Shown: piece after piece, positions 23,901 to 36,060 of the stretch
How positions within the stretch are numbered: position 1 is the first letter of the stretch
How the letters are laid out: every line of letters starts with the position of its first letter
Origin: Isoetes taiwanensis
Lineage: Eukaryota; Streptophyta; Lycopodiopsida; Isoetales; Isoetaceae
Reading direction: 5' to 3'
DNA: 64,000 nucleotides
Assembly (NCBI GenBank): GCA_021234155.1
Contig: JAJEKV010000342.1
Span: 233,361 to 297,360 of the forward strand
Notes under the pieces: generated by a model
What the model was told of the DNA's origin: nothing
The model's input: only the letters and a program-made list of their open reading frames with translations
The model's database searches: none
Program-made: the position numbers and the translations under genes

Positions 23901-26020
23901 TAAATCCTTTCCGAAATTTCCGGGGTTGCTTTTCGGGAGTTTGGCAAATTCCCCATTGATGTTGTACCAGCTTTTATTCTCTTTGCCTTCAACATCTTCA
24001 GATATACCTTTTTCTCGGTTTTGTATATCTCCTTCCTCTCTCGTTTCTCCGACCTTTCTTTTTCGTTCCCTGCACTCGCCGCCATACCAACTCGATGCCT
24101 TGAGCATCCTTCCCCCTTTTTTCTTCTTCTCCTTCGAAAAACTTTGCTACTTTCATTGTTATATCATTAAGCTTGTCTCCATTATCGCCCAGCTCTATGT
24201 GCCCCCAATTCCATTTTTCCCATTTCTTCTTTGACGCACGCACAAATACATCTCTAAGGCTTCTTTGAAACCTATTTCTCAGTTTCCGCTAATTTCTCTC
24301 GGCTTTGTTGCCCTGTCATTCGAGGTGTATTCGCCCCCCGTAAGTGTCAAATCAGATGGGTCTGGTGGCTCTCCTTTTCCCAATTGGCCATTCTAGGAGC
24401 ATGAATCGATACTATCTCCAATCCAGTTAGCATATTCATTATGACATAGTCCACTATACTCTTCCCGCGGTGCATTCCGCTCGTACTTCCCCCGACCCTC
24501 CCACTTTTGTACCCCCGCTGGCTATAGTGACCTCAGAAGTTGAGCATATCTCCAGCAAGTAGTCTCCCCCGCATTGACTGCCTGCCTTCCTCCCGCATTC
24601 TATCCCATTCCTCCCATCTTTTTCATGCTAGTCCATTGTCCATTTGTGTCTTCCATAAATTGATTTATACCGTTCTCCCCGCTCGGGCGCTGCCTCGATT
24701 GCCTATTAATATCATTGGGCCCTCGTTTTTCCATTTCATCATAGTCTCCCAGTTCTAACAGTTCTAGTTTATCACTGCTTGGTGGATAATACGCCAAAAT
24801 CGAATTAACTCTTTTTGTTCTCAGAATTGTATATTCAAAACCATGTATCTCTTATTGACATCCGATTGCAAAATACATGCACTTTTTTACTACATTTTCT
24901 TTTAACATAACAAGTTAATCCCGCAGACTCCCTCTTCCAATCTTGAAATCTTTGTCCTTCCAAGATGTGAATAGTTGCATCCTTCCTCCTCCTGGCAATC
25001 TTTTATATTGTGCTCCCACGTTTTCCACTAGACATATTATATCACACATGTGTGCCCTTCTAGCCTTTCCCCATCATCCCAAGGATACCAAGTGCAGCCC
25101 AGCACCATATCTTCGCCTTTTATGTGTCTCGGCTCTCCCCTCCATTGCCCCGGGATCAGACGGGCTTTGACAATGATGCTCCTCTGTGTTCTTTGAAGAC
25201 CACCCTATCACCTCCGCAGTCACTTGGTAATGTATCCTCGTTAGGGTTTCTCGCTATCCCTATAAGCCTCAACGCCATGCCTAATTCTAGTCTGTTCTCA
25301 TATTCTACAATATGCGGGTTTTATTTTATCAAATGACTCCCATGCATTCAATTGAACATTTCCCTTTTTCTAATTCAACCAACCTATTCGGGATCTTGGC
25401 TTTCTCCTCCTCAATCTCGGCCCATTCTCATACCGCATTTCCTCACTTGTCTTTTTCCACTCCTACTATCCTCACGCCCATGCCGGGCAATGGCTACCTT
25501 GAGCCAGTTGACTGATTCCGCTTAGCGTGTTGAGTGCATCCATGCCGGGTATCCTAGTCTCCAAATGCTTGTTTATCTGCGGCTAGAAAATCTCTCGAGG
25601 TTTTGTTGACTTGTTTGCTCTTGCCGACCGCTTCTCTTTATCCGACTAAGGTTGGTGCTTTCCGCTATAGCTTCGGAGATGTATTGTGCCGCCTGTACTG
25701 GGTCCGCTCCGTGGATCACTACAAACCGTAGATGCGATATTGCCATATTCATTCTATTCCGATATATATACGAAAACCTCAAACGGTCCGCTAATTCGAC
25801 CAAAATTCAATTAATCCCGGGATTTTTGAATTTTGAATATTGAATACCCGCTTTAATTATTCTCCCCTTCACTATTTATTATATGCTCGTTCCTCGAGCC
25901 TCTCACTATCTCTTCCTATAGTGATTGGTTACGCCGACCTCCTTTATGTCATGGGATTCGATTCCCTTCCTTCTCGTTTATCTATGCACTTGTCCATACA
26001 TGCCGGGCCATACACGTGGT
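23901..26020 (-). mobile_element. LINE 5' half (ORF1-like and endonuclease), minus strand
   Basis: This is the upstream part of the LINE whose RT half lies at 18866-20722. Reading down the minus strand: a frame at 25803-25573 (ISHLRFVVIHGADPVQAAQY, ORF1-like by position only); an endonuclease region at about 24800-24330 with YYPPSSDK, GENGINQFMED and, in another frame, GKSIVDYVIMN followed by a SHQTH(L/I) segment, which corresponds to the S.IDYV and SDH elements of APE-type LINE endonucleases; then a Lys/Arg-rich linker (24243-23998 and 24107-23853) with KLVQHQWGICQTPEK. It stops at 23901 against the Copia LTR. The expected linker between this point and the RT start at 20722 is missing, so a deletion accompanied or followed the Copia insertion. 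Confidence 0.7.
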
Positions 26021-26029
26021 CCTGCGAGT

Positions 26030-26420
26030 ATTTGAGTTTGTAGTGGCACTGATACCAGTTGGTGGGTCTAGCCCTTCGCTATCCCGTGTAACGGCTAGGT
26101 AGGCTGCCTCCCTCTCCCGCCCCAAACTTATTCCGTCCGCTTTTACTCTTTATTTTGCATTTTCGCAGCTTTGTGCATTTTTGCACTTATTTTTGAGTTT
26201 ATAGTGGTCCGCATTTTACCAGCTTGGTGGGTCTAGCCCTCGCTTAAATCAGGTGTACCTGGAGAGGCCGTTCTCCGTCCCGTGATCTTATTCCTCGTCT
26301 AATCTTTTACTTTTACCGGCCTTCTATGACCTTATATATGCTTACCTTTTCTCGACGGTAGTAATTCCGGGCTTGCCGGGGCTTGGTGGGTTCAGTCCTC
26401 GCTATACCGGGGCGGCGCAT
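26030..26420 (-). repeat. Tandem units of about 160 bp upstream of LINE ORFs
   Basis: A core TTGGTGGGTCTAGCCCTCGCT recurs at 26059, 26224 and 26383 (spacings 165 and 159 bp). The preceding GAGTTT.TAGTGG.......TACCAG is shared by the first two. Inter-core sequence has diverged. In the minus-strand LINE orientation, these units lie just 5' of the ORF1-like frame, the position of 5'-UTR monomers. Confidence 0.65.
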
Positions 26421-28100
26421 GGAGGTTGAGACTCTCTGCTCAAGACTTTATGCCGCTTCTTTTGGTCCTATGATTTTGCCTTTCTCCCTTTGCTTTCGCT
26501 TGTCCGCCCATGCATCCGTTTTCTACCGCCTTTCCATCCGTGAGCAAGGTCGGCCTTACAAGTCGCTGTTTTCGGGTATATTCTGCCTACTTTCTCCCAT
26601 CGCTTTGAGTTTTGAGTCCATGCGTGGTTCACCACCCTTGTCTTTTTCTCTTTTGTGTTGGTTTTGTGACCCTCCCCTCGCTTATTTATCCTCACGCCGC
26701 GGCATACCGGCCTCGTGAAACATGCCCTTTAGCATCCCCTTTATCTCCATCTCGCTTTGTTTATTTCACCGACCGGTCTCAAGCTTTAGAGTATCCATTT
26801 CTCAGATTTCTACCGCTTATGTGTACTTAGATTTTCCCCTTTGCTCCCGTAGATCTCGCTTCCTATGATTTTGTGGTTGCTATCTTGATCGCCCTGATAT
26901 ATTTTTATGCCATGCCGCCATCCCTTTACTCCTCGCTTTTGGTGGATCTCTTTACCGCCGTGTTTGCTATCATCTTTTCCCTCGCATTTGAGGGTATCCA
27001 TATTGTGTATTTAACCGCATTAACATAGAAATCTTACCATTTGTTGGATTGTGACATTTCATATTCACCAATTTGTACATCTTACTAAAAATAAAGTCGC
27101 GGTGCGCATAGTTTATCGAAAAGCCAGCCAGCCCCTATATTTAATGTGTTGTAGATAGTGCCCAAATATACTTTAGAAATCCTTTCTTATATTCCCATAT
27201 ACCACCCGATACGTAGTCATCACGTAAATGCATGGAGAGATCTTCGATACACCGCTAGGATGCTAATTTACCAATTGTGACTTGACTACATTGGGGCCTA
27301 GAGTGATCTAAGAGACATAGATAGGAATATATCGCTTTTACTCTAAAGAAAAAGTAATTGACACTAAGAAACAAATGATATGCGATATACATAAGAAGTC
27401 AGATTGCATCGTGATAATCCTAGCTTATATTCAAAAGAAAAATTGCTTTTCACAGTTACATTTTCTCGGCTTACTCACCATTCTAAACATGATCGGGCTA
27501 TCTTCAAACAACATTTGTTCCTTTTCTGCCCGGGTTTACCCGCATCACCCGAACATTTTTATACAGCCTTAAGCTGATATGTATTACCTATCCTTGGCAG
27601 TTGCCCGAAAATCACTGATGATGCTGAAGCTAAAAGGTTTGATTAAAGGATGAACAGAAAACAGAAAAGAACAAGATAAAAAGATAAGAATGAAAAGGCA
27701 TGGCATGCAGCCCCTTCATGCCCCTCCATTCTTTCGCTTCCTCCCATGATTTCATTGTATCTTACTCCCGGAGATTTACTTCTTTGGCTTTTTTTCTGTA
27801 GACGGCTCCCCGATCTTCTTAACTTTTTCCAAGTTTCTTCCCATGTAAGCTCGGCACATAAAATCAACAGGGTTCTTTTCGCAGCAATATATACAAACCT
27901 TTCCGAAGTCACATATCATAAGGTTGTGCTGATAACTAGAGGACCTCTCAGATAGTAAAGATGAATCGCAATGATTGAAGCGACCGTGATAGTTCTCCTC
28001 CAGATCCTCAAGGCCAAGATCAATCATTCTTGTCGCTTAAGACCTAAGCACCTCCAAAGAATCCTATATTATAGCCATGATCCCCAGATCGACCGTGCAT
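26421..28100 (-). other. Unrecognised minus-strand frames, possible LINE 5' region
   Basis: Minus frames at 26695-26468, 27001-26810, 27912-27643 and 28027-27776 are short and Lys-rich. The last has a Cys cluster (CIYCCEKNPVDFMC, then CRAYMGRN) that hints at a zinc-binding fold, in which case it would be a nucleic-acid-binding ORF1 or a host gene exon. No family is recognised. Confidence 0.25.
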
Positions 28101-30300
28101 GGTGGATTCGGGTCACAAAATAGACAGTTGAACGCTGATCGCAACCGATTCATGATGCCAAACCTCGCCTACACATATACAACTGGGTTCGTAAATACAC
28201 CGTGGATTAAGATCCTCGAGATCGATTATAAGCATTCATGAGGTTGCTCGACGCTTTAATCGGGTCGCTTTCTTGACATTTTTCTTCTCCCCATCTCCGC
28301 CATCATCGCAACTTTCTTTCCTTTTTATCCATTCTTTCTCGCTTCGAAGCCGAAATGAGATCGAGACCTGACCGGGCTTCCTCGCTTATCCCGGGAATTC
28401 AAGAACTCAAGAGCCCAAGAGGCCGGTAGAAACTCGAGGGCGGGTCTTCACACTTCCTCTTCCTCGCTATAACCGTTATATAACCTTTAGGGTTTACGAA
28501 AATCGCCTAAATTCCCGCCATTTAATACTTAACCGCCTATCTTAAATGTTGGTCTTGTCCTATCCTGCCACTCAATTTTCGTGGCTAATATCCGCCCACC
28601 GCCCCTAGCTAATTCACGACACACGCATTTTCCTCCTTTTTCTATATTTTCATTATTATGCCTCCCGTGAGGGTGTCATGATTATGACGACACGCCATTC
28701 CTGGCCATACATGCTAATTCCTACATTTTTTATTTTATATTTTTATTATTATCTCTGCTCACGCCTTCCCGGGCTTTTGCCAAGTGTTCCATCCCTTTGT
28801 AGTTGCTTCAACAACTAACGTTTCTCTCACCATCTTGCCACATATTCCATCCCCTTTAATTGCTTAAGTAATTATAAATTCGGTGATTTTCAATTTATTT
28901 TATTTTATGCACCTCCCCCTTTTTTTTTTAAACATGTAGTCATATCTAAATGTAGTCATAAGAATGTAGTCATATCTAAACAACTAATTCCAAGTGCATG
29001 CTTAAAATTTGGCCATGGAGGCCCCAAATTCCAAGTGTATGCTTATGATTTGGCTTTGGATGCCAAGGCTACAATATAATATAGAAAAAAACTTTGATAC
29101 AAAAAAAAATTCATAATATAGAGAAAAACTTACAGGATCTATATTCCTAGGCTGAAACAATCAGTAGAAAAACCATGTCACTCTTGTGCAATCAATCTCA
29201 TGAAACTGGTCCAAAACAAAATGGCAACCCTTTGACATTCTATAAATATTGAATTTATTTTGTTCAAGCTTACTCTGCTTGGAAGATGCATTTCTTAGAG
29301 GCTGGCTTTAAGATTACCCAAAAATAGAGCCAAATATATGTGAAATAAAATCTTAAAGGTAGAGTAACAATTAAACAAAATACAATGCTAAATGCTGCTG
29401 CAACGTTTTTCTAAATCTAGAGCCTAAATCCTAACGACAAATGAAGTAAGATTAATCACCTGGAGGCAGAAGGTGAAAGGACATGTGAGAGCTTCTTTTG
29501 CTTCAAAAATATAACCAATGATGGGGTAAAACTAAATTAATTCTCAAGAAAGTGCATATGATGATGAAGCAAACCAAAAGAGCTCAGTAACATGTACTTA
29601 TGATGGAGAAAAAAAAACCTTTTAAGATTCTGAGCAAGATTTTTGCTCAAATGTTATGGATCACACCAATGAACCATACCTTTTGTATCCCTGAAACCTT
29701 ATTTAAGGCTGCTCAATCATCATGGTCTCCCAATCTGTAATCCATCCAGAATTGCTACATAATCCACAATCAAACTGTTAGCAATGACAAAAGATCTCTA
29801 TTTGAAACAAACATACAATATGAGTTACATGGATAACTCCAGATTGGCCAAGCTTTAGTTCACCAAAACCAGAGCTAGCTCAAGATGCAATAACCAATGT
29901 ATGATAGTTCACCACCCAACCAGTCATTCTGCTAAGAATTGGCGTAATTATGGCAAGGCTCGATAATCGCCTTTCCACTGGTAGCTCCTCCCTCGAGCTA
30001 GCGCTTCAAGATAAGACACTCAAGAGTTAGGGCTCTAGGATAGTAACAGGCTATTGAATAAGAACAATAGAATCTCTAGGAAAAAGTAATGGCTTTCTTA
30101 GAATCGATTCAAGAGCAAATGTGTAGAGCAGTCTTCTTTGACCCCCTATCACTTTTCTGGCTATATCTCTTATTCGATGACTCAAGGAAAGTGCCACCCC
30201 AATTCAGAAGCTAGACTCCGAGCCCGCTCCAACGAAGTAAGAATTGCCTCCATCAGAGCTCTGATTGCCGAGATATATGTAACTGAAGTTTAGGGTCTAT
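28101..30300. other. No gene supported
   Basis: 28.1-28.9 kb is moderately GC-rich with an AAACCCTAAAGG motif on the minus strand. 28.9-30.3 kb is AT-rich. On the minus strand CCTATAAATAGACC (about 30306-30293) is a good TATA-box match, with a short ATG frame MEAILTSLERARSLASE starting near 30256 that ends after about 23 codons. It could mark a dead LTR or promoter. Confidence 0.3.
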
Positions 30301-32050
30301 TTATAGGTCTGCTAATGACTTTAGCCCTTTTTATTTGATAAACCTTTTAGCATCATAAATATAGATCATAGATTGCCTTTCCTTGCCAATACTTTGTCAA
30401 ACTTAGACACCCATGCTAGTCCACCAAGACTAACATCCAAGACCACTCCCCGAAGCTACCATATTCATAACATCAAAGTCATACAAATAAAAATATGTTC
30501 TTACAACCAAAATGGACAAAACAGTAAATACCTTCAAAGAAAAGGACAATATGATGAGGATCGACGCTACCCCGCAGAAAACATCTCAGATTGTTTAATC
30601 AATGAAGCTTTTAGAGATAAAACATCAAGATACAAACCCCGTCTTCAAAATGTTAAATTAAAGCGCCTTTTATCTATTAATATCGAACCTTAATTTCATT
30701 GCAAAAGGGAGCTCTTTAGTATGTGATAAAATGGGTGCACCTTAAATACTTTTAACAATGTATCTTTTTATCCTCGAACAATGCTCTTCATCCGGATTTG
30801 CCTATGGTGGGGTAAGAAAGCGATGAAAGCCATGATAATGATCGCGGAAGTCGGCTCGCCGTGAGATGTACCATCAAATGTCTAACAGTAAAGTTCTCGG
30901 AGCAAACAGATCTTAAGTCTTGAAACTTTGAAATTTCTTGTCAGCTCACCTGGATACTGCTTCGTGCTCCCCATAAGAAATAGTGATCCAATCATGGCTA
31001 CCGTATAGGTCTTTTCCACATGAGTCGCCATAGCACCATAGAAACCATTTTTTTCTCGCTTCTAATTTCCTGAAATATGCAGATAGAATCACAATAGTAG
31101 ATCAAAATTTAGCCCATGGAGTTAAACCCTCGCATAATTTGACATATATAAAAGAAGTGGAAAATTGAGAAAGACCCATTTGAAACATCTACATCATTCC
31201 ATTTGTAATTCTGCTAATCAATTTCTAAAGGGAATTATACAATTTTTCACTACTTACAATGAATGTCTGATGTTGGAAAAGGTAAAAGGTAGAGGGCTTT
31301 ACCGAGCTCTGGTCTGAATAAAGTTTATCCTAAAATATGCCATCTAACTTAAGTTCCATAAAATAGGCCAATATCCATTGAACAAAATAACTTGTTTTCG
31401 TTCAACACCTTACATGCTCAAGAAATCATCCTTGGTGCCAAGGGTATTTCTCTCCAATTTCTTTCAAATTTTAAGAAAACCATAAAGTGATACAATGATA
31501 AGAATAGAATTGTTTTTATCGTCCACGAGAAATGAGTAGTATGTGATCTTGACATGCTCTGCTTGGTGATGAGGCATTTTAAATAATTAACCGGATTACT
31601 TTTAGTCGTGGCACTCCATGTAAAATTCAAAATGTAAAATTACAAATACTTTAACCCGGTTCAATTTTTATATTAATATACAAAAAATTCAATCACCCTT
31701 TTATGCTTCTACCCCCGCAACTTAACAAAAGGTGATGATAGATCCAAACAAAAGAGAATAATTATTTAAAAGACATCACTTAAAGCTTTTGAGGAATGCA
31801 AAGCATATTAAAATGCAAAATATCATCAAAAGATGATGCTCGCTTTAGTTAGACTCATATCAAAATGCTTCTTGTGTGGCGTAACGATCGGAGTTATGCT
31901 CTTTTTATGCCTAAGGACTCTCATTTAGCACCATGTAAAAAGTGATCATATAAGGACATTTCAAAAACAAAAGATCAATTCATCTTCTTATACACTCGCC
32001 TCAAATGCATGTAAACAACAACCACAAACATCCGAACTTGCTTTTTTCTC
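30301..32050. other. AT-rich, no gene seen
   Basis: One 106-codon plus frame (30373-30693) lacks any recognisable motif. Nothing else supported. Confidence 0.45.
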
Positions 32051-32054
32051 ACAA

Positions 32055-32825
32055 TAGCCCAAAGATCATTGAAGAAGAGAAAAGATGTCATCTAATCCGC
32101 ATTGCACTACATGGTTTTGCCCGTTGGTCGCAGGTAAACCTGAGTAATTCGCCTCGATGCTTGCCGTTCCGATCCCGAAGCTTTTTGAACAATATCTCAA
32201 TGGTCGCTTTTTCAAAAGATATGGGACGCAGTTATTTTGGCCCAAGTGAAACCGGTCATTATCATGCACACATAAATCCCACCTTTGGCACCGTGGCCCC
32301 AAGCTTATTTGCTTGCTTCATTGTCCAGAACAAGCTTGTAGCTATTGCATCAATTCGCTACGTGGGGTCCCACTGTGCTACCGGATTGAGACGGATAGAT
32401 GGGAGCGGCCGCACTGTCGCGCGGAGAAGCGAGACTATGTGCCTTTGTTGCCGCCATGTGTTATTGAAGATGAAAGCCATACTCTTTCTCGAAGGTTCCC
32501 CGCTTTTGAGATAGTCCGGAATCATTTTTGACCTTAGCATTCCATTCCACGCCTAACAACTTCTCGAAAGCACCATCGCGGCATGACTTGGCATTATACA
32601 TAGTTGAGGTTCTAGATAAACGTCGGCAATTACCGAGCCCTCAGAGTCATTATCTCCGCTTTGTCTAGTATCATCATTACCGCAAAGGTTCTTCCCTTTG
32701 AAAACCTTTCGGTAAGTGTGGGTTTTTAATCCTAGTAGTAATGATTGTACTAGCCCATTGTATGGGTCCCATGACCTATTGGTCTCCTCGTGGACGCTAA
32801 AATATTATATTCTATTCTAATCAAT
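32055..32825 (+). mobile_element. LINE 3' end, same family as 14.7 and 57 kb copies
   Basis: A heavily 5'-truncated copy. The diagnostic part is the frame around 32380-32525: CYRIETDRWERPHCRAEKRD then VIEDESHTLSRRFPAFEIVR, matching the IEDESHTF (16950) and VEDESHAF (60386) C-terminal motifs of the sister copies. The downstream 3' UTR (32690-32800) contains the shared CCCTTTGAAAACC..CGG, GGGTCCCATGACC.ATTGG and CTCGTGGACG blocks. It fades into an A/T tract (AAATATTATATTCTATTC) instead of (TTCC)n. Confidence 0.85.
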
Positions 32826-34192
32826 AGCAAAGGAACAAAATAATTAGCTACATGGTTATTAGTTTAGACCCTCCCAATTCATCGTAGTTATATGTGTTTG
32901 GGTGTAAAAAGAGTTTGCTGCTGCACCATAGTGTTTAACTTGCAATAGATTTAAAATAAGAAAATGTATTACATCATGTGTATATTGCATGACATGTTAG
33001 ATAAAAAAAGTAAGATCACAAAAACTTACGGTCTTAGTTGATTGAGGAAGCTCCTCACACATGCAAAGTTATAGTGCAATGCGTAACTCCAAATCCTCTT
33101 AGAAAGCTTTGAATTCCCTGCTGAACACTCGCTTTAAAGAACGATAAACCTTAAAAATGGAAAATATTAAAATGTACGCTTGTTGTAGCTCTATTGGCAA
33201 AGCACCTATAACATGCTTTTAAGATGATTGCAAGCATAAGAGAATCAAGAAAATAGATCTAAAGAGAGTTTATTCTAAAACCCGTAAAATTTTCATCATG
33301 AAGAGCTGGAACAATACGATAAATTGCTTGTTTATGGGCCGGGGCTTTCTTCTATGGCACGATCCAAGAACCCATCGCAATAAGCATCAAACTCGTTAGA
33401 CTTTTTGGGCTTGCATACTCTCAAGACAAAAAGAAAGCCAAGAAATTGACATGCAATAGGGCTTCCATGGCAAGCGCATGACAAGCAAGCAAGCATAATC
33501 GTTTTCCTCTACAAAATGAAGGATACCGTGGATTCATTAGGAAACAAAGGAGTTGTTAACGAATCCACTAACATGCACGCTTGATTTGCCACTTTGCAAG
33601 TGCACCAGAGGGAAATCCCAATGAAATGCCACTAATCAAAATGCATACTGGGTTCCATGTGGCATCATTCTCACCAGATTAAGATAGATAGATGGAAAAT
33701 CCAAGAACCAAAAATCATAGGGCAACTCGGAAATTTTTTCTGGCCTCAAAAAACCCCCAAAATCTTAGGAAATTGGATTAAAAAAAAATCCAAAAATATT
33801 TTCCACAAAACCGGAAAATCCCAAATTAACAAGATTGATTGATATTGTGTATTATAATTAGCTCTAATGCTTTCATAATGTTTGGGTTTTATAATTACGG
33901 CAAGCAATCATAACTACGACCAATATTCTACATTTATGACAAAATTCCATTAACAACGCTCAAGTATGGTATGGTTCATCTTTTTAAACCGAACTTGTGA
34001 GATTCAAGTTTTCTATTGATCTTTGACATGGATCTAAACGAATGCGATATTTTGGCCTTCACTGAAACTGATGTTATCATCACTTCACCAGGAGAGCGTT
34101 TGAGAATTTTTTCCTCTTTTGAAAATGGAGAATGTTATATGAGTAGAAAATGGCTTTGTGATAGTTTTCAATTTAAGTCAGTGGGGCTATGT
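32826..34192. other. AT-rich, no gene seen
   Basis: Frames at 33657-33842 and 34016-34234 have no recognisable motifs; the second runs into the fold-back element. Confidence 0.45.
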
Positions 34193-34568
34193 GTAATATT
34201 AATTAAACCATTGCGTCCAACACATTTAAATTAAAATCCCCTGAAAACCCCCTTTGGTTTGGGTGCATATTCACACAGGAGGGTTACCCCGCACCGAGTT
34301 GTCCGGATGGGCATATTTGCCCTTTATTCCTTGATCCGACCGCACATAGCGATCCTCGCTTGTGAGGTACCGCATACAAGTTCTTGTATAAATACTATAA
34401 GAATTGATGGATTGTACTTAATGGTGTTAATTTTGTACATGTATTGTAAGTTTTAGGGGGCTTGGCCGTCCTATGTAATCCCCCGTGTGAATATGCACCC
34501 AAACCAAAGGGGGTTTCGTGGGGATTTTAATTTAAATGTGTTGGATGCAATGGTTTAATTAATATTAC
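34193..34568. mobile_element. Fold-back / MITE-like element with 84-nt inverted arms
   Basis: The left arm (34193-34276) and right arm (34485-34568) are inverted complements of equal length, with about four mismatches over 84 nt. They share GGTTTGGGTGCATATTCACA at the inner edge and GTAATATTAATTAAACCATT at the outer edge. The 208-nt centre holds the repeat R core also seen at 7950-8300. There is no transposase. Such long arms fit a MITE or fold-back transposon. No target-site duplication is apparent at the arm ends, and similarity to the 8-kb copy continues past the right arm to about 34625, so the true element edge is uncertain. Confidence 0.75.
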
Positions 34569-35340
34569 TAGTAGTTATATGTTGGTTATTATTTTGCAAA
34601 AATTTTGGGGCCCCGAGGGCCCTAATAAAGCCCTTCAGCAGGGTAATCGAGAATAGCGTAAATGCATGTAACAATTTTAGTAAAACCTTTAAGTAATCGG
34701 GATAATAGCATAAATGCATGTAACAATTTTAGTAGCACCTTTGCATGTTAAACACACTTTTGCATGTAATCCAATCACATGAGGTAAGCTTTAGCATGTC
34801 ATAAACACATAGTTTGATTGTTCAACAATAGCTTAAACGCAATATAAAGAGACAATTTTACATCCGGTCCATGTAATATTGTGCATGTCATATCTGTGCA
34901 TGGAAGATTTTTAGTGCACCAATCGATTATAGCCCTAATAATTTAAAGGTTAACACAATTATTTAATCTTCTTTCATCACCCATGGTGCAAAGATATATG
35001 AGATTCAAATTTACATTAGCTTCCATCACAAAAAGTAGAAAGGATAACAAATAATATAACGTTTCAAATTTCATGGAGTGCCATTCCTACATTTTTCCCA
35101 TCAGTATTGCTTTGATATTTATGGCGCTTTGCAAACTTATCGAGTTTTCACTATAAGTTTGCTTTTGCCAAAATCAAAGATGTAGAACTCTTGCTCTTCG
35201 CCAGTTCGAATTGATCTTGGCTACACGGTGATGATGCATTTTACTCGACCCATGTCGCTATAGTTCATCCAAAAATGCCCGGGGACACCATATGCCAAAT
35301 GTGACAAGACAAACTCAAGCATCGTGGAGCTCAATTTTCG
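34569..35340. other. AT-rich, no gene seen; end of repeat R
   Basis: Up to about 34625 the sequence still matches repeat R (ends GGGGCCCCGAGGGCCCTAA). ATAGCATAAATGCATGTAAC with AATTTTAGTA is duplicated at about 34653 and 34692. Otherwise nothing. Confidence 0.5.
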
Positions 35341-36060
35341 GCAGTCGGATTGATAGGAATTATTTATGATCAGGTTAGCTCTTTTACCCGGCTTCAAAGT
35401 TTTGACCTTTCTTCAAATAGTCTCACGGCTAGATTCCTCAAGCCATAGGCAATCTCACTTTTTTTACATATCTTAATCTTGCCAATAATAAACTTCCGGC
35501 TCAATTCCGGTAAGAATTTGGTAACGGAAAAATTGATTAACTTTTATGCCGAACATAACCAATTGACAAGGTCTATTCCTTCTTCGTTGGAAACCTTACG
35601 ACTTCAAGGATTTCGTGTCTACCATAATTTCCTTAATGGCGAGATCCCCTCTCACTTGGCAACCTGTATCGCCTAACAACCTTTAGACTCCAAGAGAACT
35701 CTTTTACGGTGAGGCCTTCTTCCTTACAAAGTTAGTGAATATAGAATACATAGATCTCTCTTACAATAACTTTTCGAGACATTTTTAAGTATGTCTTGTG
35801 GTTTAAACATTCATGCATCGAAAGCACATTTTAGAAAAACCATTTCACAGGGCTATCCATCCCCCATTTCAGCACACTTTCATATCTAGACGTAGCATTT
35901 AACCAAATATCGAAGCATTCCACGTAACTTTGTGGGGAGTCTTTGTCTTATATGTTCCTTGATCACAATAATCTTGAAGGGGAAATCCCCGCCAAAAGCT
36001 TTTCTTCCATGACCAACCTTGAAATGTTAGATCTTTCCCATAATCGTTCTCAATGGTTCT
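35340..36060 (+). pseudogene. LRR receptor-like protein relic
   Basis: Leucine-rich repeats are visible in successive, shifting plus frames: SFDLSSNSLTARF (about 35392-35436), QAIGNLTFFTYLNLANNKL (about 35440-35500), LTRSIPSSL and NFLNGEIPSHL (about 35560-35660), NIEYIDLSYNNF (about 35737-35775), LDHNNLEGEIPAKS (about 35955-36000) and EMLDLSHNR (about 36019-36046). The plant-type L..L.LS.N.L.G.IP consensus marks an LRR-RLK/RLP ectodomain, normally on the plasma membrane as a receptor. Stops and shifts occur in nearly every repeat, and I see no signal peptide, transmembrane helix or kinase domain, so this is an old fragment. Confidence 0.75.

Noticed and set aside
30256-30306. Minus-strand promoter and gene from the TATAAATA at 30.3 kb
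   Set aside because: The ATG frame ends after about 23 codons and no downstream exon could be assembled; recorded only as a weak signal.
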